A DNA stretch of 11,989 nucleotides. It comes from Acidaminococcaceae bacterium (GTDB lineage: Bacteria; Bacillota; Negativicutes; Acidaminococcales; Acidaminococcaceae). The stretch is taken from assembly GCA_017443165.1 (NCBI GenBank), contig JAFSOW010000203.1, positions 1 through 11,989 of the forward strand, in the 5' to 3' direction. Below the pieces are notes generated by a model. The model worked only from the letters and a program-made list of their open reading frames with translations. It had not been told where the DNA came from and ran no database searches. The position numbers and the translations under genes are program-made. Positions 6,766 through 11,989 of this stretch are shown piece by piece; the stretch's first letter is position 1; every line of letters starts with the position of its first letter.

Positions 6766-8518
6766 AACGGTGGATAATGCGTATTTTACCCGGAAAATGT
6801 TTATACGCTCGGTCCTGCCGGCGCCCCTGGCGGCGATTGGTCTGGCTTTGGCGGAAATCGGTGATACGATTTTGGTAGGTCATGCCATCGGCATGGACGG
6901 TCTGGCGGCCATCGGTTTTATTTCCCCTCTGTTCCTGCTGACCACTTTCTTCGTGTTTGGCCTGTCCATGGGCGGCGCCATTGTCTACAGCAACCTGATG
7001 CACGAGGGGAAAAAGGAAGACGCTTCAGGTATCTTCAACTTCTTTCTCAGGCTCAGCCTGGTGATTGGTTTTATCATCTCGGCAGGGGGAATTCTTTTTG
7101 AAGACCAGGTGCTGGCTTTTCTGGGAACCAGCCCGGAGGACGGTGCCGTGTACCAGATGGCAAAGGATTATATCTTTTATATTCTTCTGGGCGCCCCCTT
7201 TGAAATCCTTATGGAAGTGTTTACCGCTTACCTCCGCAATGATGATGCAGATTCCTTTTCTACCACGGTGCAGAGCGCTACCGGGATAGCCAATCTCATT
7301 ATCAGCGCATTACTGTTGCTTGTATTCGATTGGGGAATTGCCGGTTGCAGCTTTGGGTTCTTTTTCTCCAATTTTGTGGCAGTGCTGTTATGTATTGTAT
7401 ATATTGCCCGGAATCCGAAGGGAAATCTGCAGCTGCAGCGTCGGGCTGCTTCGTTCAGGGCTGCTGTGAAACCATTGCGCCTGGGGTTTGCTACGTCTTC
7501 GGAGTACATCTTTGATGCCATCTTTTCATTGGTAGTCATCCATTTGCTGACTCACATGGCGGGGACGGAAGGCGTGGCGGTGTTCAGCATCATTGAAAAC
7601 CTGTCAGTACTCTTTATCTTCCTGTATGAGTTTATTGGCAAAACTTCCCAGCCCCTGTTTTCCACATTTTTTGCGGAATGTAACTTTGGGGAACTGCACC
7701 GGGTCTTCCGGTATGCGCTGATATATTCCCTTATCCTGGGCATTCTGGCTATGGCCCTTGTAATGGCCTGGCCCCAGATCCTCGACCTGCTCTTTGGTCT
7801 GGAGGACGTGGAAGATGTTACTAAAGCTTACTACGCTGCCCGGGTATTCTGCGGCGGTTCCGTGTTCATGGGCGTAGCCCTGCTGTTGCAGAACTATATG
7901 CAGTCGGAAGAGGATGAGTGGGGGGCATTCCTGGTGGTGTTTATGCGCCGTCTCGGCGCCAGTCTGCCGATTGCCCTTGTGCTGGCAGAATATGGCTTTT
8001 ATGTATTCTGGTTCGTTTATCCCCTGGCGGAAATCGTCACGCTGATTATCATGTATTTTTATAAGCGCAGCCGGGGCGAGCGTCACGCGGTTGATCCGGC
8101 CCGGGTGTACAGTACGGCCTTTCTGGGTAAGGTATCGGATGTGGCTGCCCAGATAGATACTGCTGAAGCCTTTGCGAAAACCTGGGGGGCCGGGGAGAAG
8201 ACCTGTCATACCCTGCGTCTGGCCATGGAAGAAATCTGCGGTCTGATGAACGAAAGGGCGGCCAGGCGGGAAGGCGATCCCCTGCTGAGCCAGCTGACAC
8301 TGATTGCCAACGAGGACGGAACCCTGACCCTGCATCTCCGGGATGACGGGCAGGAACTGGATCCGTTCCGGTTATCCGCGGAATCGGTGAATCCGGAATC
8401 GAAGCAGATTGAAGATGTTGACGTGCGGGCTCTGGGACTTCATGCGGTGAAAACCCACGTCCGCCAGTATCTGTACCGCAACTACCATGGTTTTAATACT
8501 ATCACGCTGACAGTGTGA
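6758..8518 (+). CDS. MATE-family exporter with C-terminal RsbW-like ATPase domain
   Basis: A 586-residue fusion. Residues about 15-436 are a MATE multidrug/small-molecule antiporter with about twelve hydrophobic segments. The opening, with IGDTILVGHAIGMDGLAAIG, is typical of the family. MATE proteins usually stop near 450 residues; here a further ~150 cytoplasmic residues form a GHKL/HATPase_c domain of the RsbW kind: N-box-like AMEEICGLMNE (489-499), G1-like LRDDGQELDPF (D529-F537) and G2-like ALGLHAVK (559-565 region). In the N-box, the Asn expected four residues after E492 is Leu496, so ATP/Mg binding may be weak or lost. It could act as a docking or sensing domain for a STAS partner. The start is GTG, with AAAGGAG at 6744-6750, seven bases upstream and inside the NRPS gene; the overlap implies translational coupling. 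It probably exports the NRPS product. Fusion and family are clear; substrate and kinase activity are not. Confidence 0.9.
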   Translation: MDKTVDNAYFTRKMFIRSVLPAPLAAIGLALAEIGDTILVGHAIGMDGLAAIGFISPLFLLTTFFVFGLSMGGAIVYSNLMHEGKKEDASGIFNFFLRLSLVIGFIISAGGILFEDQVLAFLGTSPEDGAVYQMAKDYIFYILLGAPFEILMEVFTAYLRNDDADSFSTTVQSATGIANLIISALLLLVFDWGIAGCSFGFFFSNFVAVLLCIVYIARNPKGNLQLQRRAASFRAAVKPLRLGFATSSEYIFDAIFSLVVIHLLTHMAGTEGVAVFSIIENLSVLFIFLYEFIGKTSQPLFSTFFAECNFGELHRVFRYALIYSLILGILAMALVMAWPQILDLLFGLEDVEDVTKAYYAARVFCGGSVFMGVALLLQNYMQSEEDEWGAFLVVFMRRLGASLPIALVLAEYGFYVFWFVYPLAEIVTLIIMYFYKRSRGERHAVDPARVYSTAFLGKVSDVAAQIDTAEAFAKTWGAGEKTCHTLRLAMEEICGLMNERAARREGDPLLSQLTLIANEDGTLTLHLRDDGQELDPFRLSAESVNPESKQIEDVDVRALGLHAVKTHVRQYLYRNYHGFNTITLTV

Positions 8519-8570
8519 TGCTGATAATAACGGTTGACGATAATAGTGCTTATATAAAGGAGAGATAATC

Positions 8571-8906
8571 ATGGCCAAAGAATTTTTACAGAAAGAAAGC
8601 TCCGGTCCAAACGGCTGGACGGTTTGGAGCGTGAGCGGACGCATTGATATGGTGACTGCGGACTCTGCTTACGCTACGGGGGAAGATATTGTGCTGCGCA
8701 ACGTAAAGACGGTGCTGGACATGACGGATATGGAATATCTTTCCAGTGCAGGGTTAAGAGTTTTGCTGCGCCTGAACAAGCTGGCAAAGAAAAATGGTAA
8801 GACGTTTACCCTGGCCAGGCCTTCCGGCATTGTGAAATCGGTTTTGGAAGACAGCGGTATGGACGCGTTGTTCACGATATATACATCCCTGGAAGAACTG
8901 GACTGA
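8571..8906 (+). CDS. STAS-domain anti-sigma factor antagonist (RsbV/SpoIIAA-like)
   Basis: A 111-residue single STAS domain, the usual length for this family. It carries YLSSAGLRVLL, in which S59 aligns with the phosphorylated serine of RsbV. When unphosphorylated, such proteins bind an RsbW-type kinase and free its client; phosphorylation by the kinase reverses this, and a PP2C phosphatase resets it. The strong ribosome site AAAGGAG (8556-8562) precedes the ATG by eight bases. Its partners appear to be the next gene (kinase) and the phosphatase after that. It is related to the STAS half of the condensation fusion upstream, so the kinase could act on both. Which sigma factor or other protein it finally controls cannot be seen here. 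Confidence 0.93.
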   Translation: MAKEFLQKESSGPNGWTVWSVSGRIDMVTADSAYATGEDIVLRNVKTVLDMTDMEYLSSAGLRVLLRLNKLAKKNGKTFTLARPSGIVKSVLEDSGMDALFTIYTSLEELD

Positions 8907-8921
8907 CGGAGGTGCTGTCCC

Positions 8922-9356
8922 ATGGCAGGCGCAAAGAGCGGAAGCTGGCAGCGTTACGACGCCGACATGAAATGGTATGAACATATCCGAGAAGACGTAC
9001 TTGCCGCCGCGGAAGAAGCCGGTGTATCGCCGCGACAGCAGTTGCGGCTGGAACTTGGCTTTGAAGAGATTCTGGTGAACATTATTTCCTATGCCTATGA
9101 CTACCCCGGCTTTGTCTGGGTAAAAACGGCGGAAGAGGGCGATTGTTTCCGAATTGAGTTTGCGGATCACGGAAAGCCTTTCGACCCCCTGGTAAAAGAC
9201 CACCGCCCATTGGAAGAAATTCCCCTGGAGGAAAGAGAACCGGGAGGATATGGAATTTTCCTGGTAAAGAAGAATTTCAAACTGGCAGAATACAAATATG
9301 AAGAGATGTTTGGGCAGATGGCCAACCATTTGTCCTTGCTGTTGGATAAGAAATAA
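8922..9356 (+). CDS. RsbW-like serine protein kinase / anti-sigma factor (HATPase_c)
   Basis: A 144-residue GHKL-fold ATPase, the size of RsbW/SpoIIAB. The nucleotide-binding motifs look intact: N-box FEEILVNII (E48, E49, N53), G1-like FADHGKPFDP (D82, G84), and G2-like PGGYGIFLVKK (107-117) with the glycine loop. In this family the protein binds and phosphorylates a STAS partner with ATP and usually also holds a client, often a sigma factor. GGAGG at 8908-8912 lies nine bases before the ATG, and the gene starts 15 bases after the STAS gene stop, so the pair is almost certainly co-translated. In contrast to the ATPase domain on the MATE exporter, the N-box Asn is present here, so this is the likeliest active kinase of the locus. 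Its client is not identified. Confidence 0.93.
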   Translation: MAGAKSGSWQRYDADMKWYEHIREDVLAAAEEAGVSPRQQLRLELGFEEILVNIISYAYDYPGFVWVKTAEEGDCFRIEFADHGKPFDPLVKDHRPLEEIPLEEREPGGYGIFLVKKNFKLAEYKYEEMFGQMANHLSLLLDKK

Positions 9357-9421
9357 AAAAGATGCCGGGAAGAATGTTTGTGCGTTGAAAGACAGGCAAA
9401 TGAACCGGCGGCCTTAAACAT

Positions 9422-9427
9422 CTGGAG
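9422..9427 (+). promoter_or_regulatory. Ribosome binding site deciding the start of the right-hand phosphatase
   Basis: CTGGAG ends eight bases before TTG at 9436, a normal spacing. The GTG at 9427 overlaps the site itself, and the ATG at 9457 has no good site in front, so TTG 9436 is preferred. The choice changes the N-terminus by only 3 to 7 residues. Confidence 0.45.
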
Positions 9428-9435
9428 TGTGTATC

Positions 9436-11646
9436 TTGAAAATTGGCAAGCAAAACATGAACCTGCATCACAGGATATTTCTGCTGTTGCTGGCAGTGGG
9501 ACTGGCGTCTTTTATTATTGCGGGCACCGTTTCTCTGGCAGGCATGTATGCGATTCGGGAAAATATAGATAAAACCGGTGCTCTTCTGGCCGATAACACG
9601 GCTTCCTTTACGGAAAGTTTTGCCGAAGAGCAGGTTAAGAAACGGCTGTCCTCAGATGCTGCCGGCAAAGCGCAGCTGATCCGGCATGAAATGCAGACTA
9701 CAATGGACGATACCCGCTATCTTGCCGACCGGATGACCAAGATGCTGAAAAATCCGGAGTACTTTAAACGACGTCGTTTGCCGGACCCACAGCATGACGT
9801 AATTCCTTCCGGTAAGGCCTATGTTAATTTCAGCCGGAACCTGGAGCGGCAGTACGGGGCCGGGGCTTTTGCCGGGGAAATCGGTCTGGTTTCCAATATC
9901 GCAGACGACCTTGAGCTGATGCCGGAATGGTATACCGCAGCCTTTGTGGGCTCTGTTCACGGTTATCTCATCGCCATGGATGTGACGCCGGACAATTCTG
10001 CCAAGCAGTTCAGCCAGGCGTTTCTGGATAGTTATGACCCACGGAAGATGGGCTGGTACAGGCTGGCGGCAGACGGTAATAAATCCGGTTTTACCGGCCT
10101 CTATACCGATTCTAACGGCAATCGCTGTCTGACCTGTGTGGCCCCCTATTACGATGCTGCGGGACTGGCGGGTGTAGTCGGCATTGACTGTAACCCCGAA
10201 ACCCTGTTCCGCCTGACAGATAATGCAGGCGCCGGGGACAAGGACGATTTGGACCAGGATGCCACAAAAGCGGAACAGCCCAGGTTTTTGCTGGACAATG
10301 CTACCGGCAGCGTAATTTTCTCAACCTTTTTGGAAGGCCCGCTGGCAGTTCCGCAAAGTGCCACAGATCTGCGCCAGAGTCCGGAAAAAAGCATCGCCAG
10401 GGCGGCCTCTGCCATGGTGGCGGGCCAAAAAGATGTAATGCTGATCACCTTGGGCGGCGAGGATTATTTTCTGGCTTTTGCCCCTGTGGAAAAGCCCGGC
10501 TGGAGTTATGGTGTCCTGAATCACAAGCGTGCGGTGGTGTATCCGGCTGCGTATGCAAGGGATAATGTTATTTCCCAGATGGAAGGCTTTGCCGAAACAC
10601 TGCACGATTCCTTCCGCACCAGGGTGCGCTGGGGACTTGTGACCTTTTTACTCATGCTCGTTCCGCTGTTCTTTGTCAGCTCTGTTATTGCCAAACGCTT
10701 TGTAACGCCAATCCTTGCCCTGATTGATGGCGTGAAGCGTATTGCCCAGGGCGATCTGGATGAGAAGGTGGATGTCCACCGGACGGATGAACTGGCTTTA
10801 CTGGCGGACAGCGTCAATGATATGGCCGGTGACCTGAAGAAACATATCCAGACACTTTCCAAGGTTACCGCAGAAAAAGAACGGATAGCTACCGAGCTTT
10901 CCGTAGCTGCGGATATCCAGGAAGGAATGTTGCCGCGAAATTTCGGGGAGATTTCCCAAAACAAAGGCTTTGACCTGTTTGCCACGATGACTGCGGCGAA
11001 AGAAGTGGGCGGCGATTTTTACGATTTTTATATGCTGGATGACCACCGTCTGGTCATTACCATTGCCGACGTATCCGGCAAAGGCGTTCCCGCTGCACTC
11101 TTTATGGTTATTGCCAAGACCGTCCTGAAAAATTCCGCGCTGTCTGCCGGGGAAGGGGAGAAATTTGCGGCCGTCATCCAACGCGCCAATCAGCAGATAT
11201 GCGAAAACAATGAAGAAATGCTGTTTGTAACGGTTTTCTTCGGCGTTCTGGATACCCGTACCGGCGACTTTACCTATGTGAACTGCGGTCACAACCCGCC
11301 GTTGCTGCGACAGGGTACGGACGGGACGTTTACGTACCTGCGCCCTGCGAAAAAAAACCTGATGATGGGCGTGGAAGAGGAAATCAGCTTTACCCAGGAA
11401 ACGTTGCAGATGTCTCCCGGTTCGCTGCTGTTCTGCTATACGGACGGCGTGACGGAAGCCATGAACGAAGCCGGTGAAGTGTACTCGGAAGAACAGTTAC
11501 AGGCTGCCCTTGCGGACATACCCTCCGGAAACGATGTGCCTGTTGCGGATGTGCTGGCTGCGCTGCGCAAAGACATCACCGCCCATGCAGGCGGAGCCGA
11601 ACAGTCCGACGATATCACCATGCTGGCAATTCGTTACAGTGGCTAA
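9436..11646 (+). CDS. dCache-HAMP-PP2C sensor phosphatase (RsbU/SpoIIE-type)
   Basis: A full-length membrane sensor phosphatase of 736 residues from TTG 9436 (739 from GTG 9427). A first membrane helix (about 13-36) and a second (about 399-419) bracket an extracytoplasmic double-Cache-like region. This contains DPRKMGWYRLA (D201, W207), a ligand-domain signature, and a GVVGIDC strand. HAMP follows (about 420-475), then a helical linker ending in IQEGMLP, then a PP2C-like domain with D527/D530 in GGDFYD, D545 in ADVSGKG, D670 in YTDGVTEA and D725/D726 in QSDDITM, so all metal ligands are present. It should sense a small extracellular ligand and dephosphorylate a STAS protein, most likely the one encoded two genes upstream. 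It is a clear paralogue of the truncated gene at the left edge, with the same domain order and many identical motifs. It is the last gene before a terminator. Ligand unknown. Confidence 0.93.
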   Translation: MKIGKQNMNLHHRIFLLLLAVGLASFIIAGTVSLAGMYAIRENIDKTGALLADNTASFTESFAEEQVKKRLSSDAAGKAQLIRHEMQTTMDDTRYLADRMTKMLKNPEYFKRRRLPDPQHDVIPSGKAYVNFSRNLERQYGAGAFAGEIGLVSNIADDLELMPEWYTAAFVGSVHGYLIAMDVTPDNSAKQFSQAFLDSYDPRKMGWYRLAADGNKSGFTGLYTDSNGNRCLTCVAPYYDAAGLAGVVGIDCNPETLFRLTDNAGAGDKDDLDQDATKAEQPRFLLDNATGSVIFSTFLEGPLAVPQSATDLRQSPEKSIARAASAMVAGQKDVMLITLGGEDYFLAFAPVEKPGWSYGVLNHKRAVVYPAAYARDNVISQMEGFAETLHDSFRTRVRWGLVTFLLMLVPLFFVSSVIAKRFVTPILALIDGVKRIAQGDLDEKVDVHRTDELALLADSVNDMAGDLKKHIQTLSKVTAEKERIATELSVAADIQEGMLPRNFGEISQNKGFDLFATMTAAKEVGGDFYDFYMLDDHRLVITIADVSGKGVPAALFMVIAKTVLKNSALSAGEGEKFAAVIQRANQQICENNEEMLFVTVFFGVLDTRTGDFTYVNCGHNPPLLRQGTDGTFTYLRPAKKNLMMGVEEEISFTQETLQMSPGSLLFCYTDGVTEAMNEAGEVYSEEQLQAALADIPSGNDVPVADVLAALRKDITAHAGGAEQSDDITMLAIRYSG

Positions 11647-11665
11647 ACAGAAACCTGTTTTTCTG
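11645..11665 (+). other. Short AT-rich hairpin over the phosphatase stop codon
   Basis: AAACAG (11645-11650) and CTGTTT (11655-11660) form a 6-bp stem with a four-base loop, followed by TTCTG. It is too weak to call a terminator alone; it may protect the mRNA end or be chance. Confidence 0.25.
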
Positions 11666-11668
11666 AAC

Positions 11669-11689
11669 CGCGTGGGTAATCCTTACGCG
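11669..11689 (+). other. Small hairpin in the 3' untranslated region
   Basis: CGCGT (11669-11673) pairs with ACGCG (11685-11689), with possible G-U pairs extending the stem. Flanking ACCTG (11653-11657) and CAGGT (11693-11697) could close an outer stem. No T-run follows. Function unknown. Confidence 0.25.
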
Positions 11690-11747
11690 TTGCAGGTACA
11701 GATGACGGACAGAAAACATAATATAATCAGTGTCTCCTTAAGAACTG

Positions 11748-11794
11748 ACAGCGACAGTGAGAATTGACAAAGCATTTCCTGTCGCTGTTTTATT
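11748..11794 (+). terminator. Rho-independent terminator of the operon
   Basis: ACAGCGACAG (11748-11757) and CTGTCGCTGT (11779-11788) form a perfect 10-bp stem. Beyond a one-base bulge, GAGA (11759-11762) can pair with TTTC (11775-11778) including one G-U pair, leaving a loop of about 12 bases. The stem runs into TTTTATT. It sits about 100 bases after the last stop codon, on the coding strand of all seven genes. The T-tract is short, so efficiency may be moderate. Confidence 0.75.
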
Positions 11795-11828
11795 GTGTGA
11801 TTGTGTGGAAAGTGTTATTTAGCATTTT

Positions 11829-11843
11829 TGTATGCAGGATACA
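11829..11843. repeat. Short inverted repeat TGTAT-N5-ATACA
   Basis: Perfect 5-bp arms around GCAGG in the AT-rich intergenic region. It may be an operator half-site pair for the next gene, or chance; its distance from the promoter at 11937 is about 95 bases. Confidence 0.25.
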
Positions 11844-11848
11844 TTATA

Positions 11849-11862
11849 TTTTCAAATGAAAA
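11849..11862. repeat. Inverted repeat TTTTCA-AA-TGAAAA
   Basis: A perfect 6-bp inverted repeat with a two-base spacer. The same half-site (TGAAA/TTTCA) recurs at 11920-11936 beside the -35 box of the right-end promoter, in the opposite arrangement. Could be a protein binding site; AT-rich context raises the chance of coincidence. Confidence 0.3.
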
Positions 11863-11919
11863 CGAAGAAAGTGTTAAAAATATAATACAAATATATTTTC
11901 TTAATGGATTTTATGTTTC

Positions 11920-11936
11920 TGAAATCGTGATTTTCA
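11920..11936. promoter_or_regulatory. Candidate operator abutting the -35 box
   Basis: TGAAA-N7-TTTCA ends directly before TTGACG at 11937. A dimeric regulator bound here would contact or block RNA polymerase. Only position and symmetry support it. Confidence 0.3.
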
Positions 11937-11965
11937 TTGACGGATAAGTCTGATGTTGTTATACT
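11937..11965 (+). promoter_or_regulatory. Sigma-70-type promoter reading out of the window
   Basis: TTGACG (11937-11942), a 17-base spacer and TATACT (11960-11965), with TG one base before the -10 box (extended -10). Spacing is ideal and both boxes are near consensus. Transcription would start near 11972 and serve a gene beyond the right edge. It lies after the operon terminator, so it marks a new transcription unit. Confidence 0.75.
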
Positions 11966-11989
11966 GTGTACATATATTATTCAGATGAC

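Larger units (their letters stand above)
11795..11989. other. AT-rich intergenic region without a gene
   Basis: From the terminator to the window edge no credible reading frame is seen, and the base composition drops to markedly AT-rich compared with the genes. It holds short inverted repeats (listed separately) and a strong promoter near its right end. A TATAAT at 11881-11886 has no good -35 box 17 bases upstream, so it is not called. Confidence 0.7.

Noticed and set aside
8534..8556. TTGACG upstream of the stand-alone STAS gene as an internal promoter
   Set aside because: At 17 bases downstream there is only the ribosome site; the TATATA present is 11 bases away, too close for a -10 box.
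11474..11767. 97-residue + strand frame across the end of the right phosphatase
   Set aside because: Overlaps conserved phosphatase codons in another frame and runs through the terminator hairpin; no ribosome site.
11881..11886. TATAAT as a second promoter in the right intergenic region
   Set aside because: No acceptable -35 box at 16-18 bases upstream; AT-rich DNA gives such matches by chance.
1..11989. CRISPR array, tRNA/rRNA genes, insertion sequences
   Set aside because: No regularly spaced repeats, no tRNA-like cloverleaf or rRNA sequence, and no transposase or terminal inverted repeats were found by reading.

Overview
The window (coding DNA of moderate GC, followed by an AT-rich right end) carries seven genes, all on the + strand, closely packed and probably co-transcribed. 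Codon use, AAAGGAG/GGAGG ribosome sites and RsbU/RsbV/RsbW-type protein families suggest a bacterium of the Firmicutes lineage with middling GC. An anaerobic, Negativicutes-like gut or rumen organism is my best guess, but nothing in the window fixes the taxon.

Layout, left to right: (1) the 3' part of a membrane-anchored sensor phosphatase (Cache remnant, TM, HAMP, PP2C/SpoIIE-type), cut by the window start; (2) a STAS domain (anti-sigma-antagonist type) fused to a complete NRPS condensation-type domain; (3) a 1211-residue NRPS with a degenerate C-lobe, an adenylation domain, a carrier domain and a terminal condensation-type domain, and no thioesterase or reductase; (4) a MATE-family exporter fused at its C-terminus to a GHKL/RsbW-like ATPase domain, whose GTG start lies inside the end of the NRPS gene; (5) a stand-alone STAS protein (RsbV-like); (6) a stand-alone RsbW-like serine kinase/anti-sigma factor; (7) a full-length dCache-TM-HAMP-PP2C phosphatase (RsbU-like) paralogous to gene 1. 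A hairpin terminator follows gene 7. The last ~200 bases are AT-rich and end in a strong sigma-70-like promoter that fires out of the window.

How they may work together: RsbU-, RsbV- and RsbW-type proteins form partner-switching circuits in which a kinase phosphorylates a STAS serine, a phosphatase removes the phosphate, and the phosphorylation state decides which partner is bound. Here the three parts occur twice. One set is free-standing (genes 5, 6, 7). In the other, the STAS domain is fused to a condensation enzyme and the ATPase domain to a transporter (genes 2 and 4, with phosphatase 1), with the NRPS between them. No sigma factor is visible. The inference is that an extracellular signal sensed by the Cache domains controls synthesis and export of a small NRPS-made product at the protein level, in addition to or instead of transcription. 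The domain fusions are read directly from the sequence; the circuit and the product are inference.
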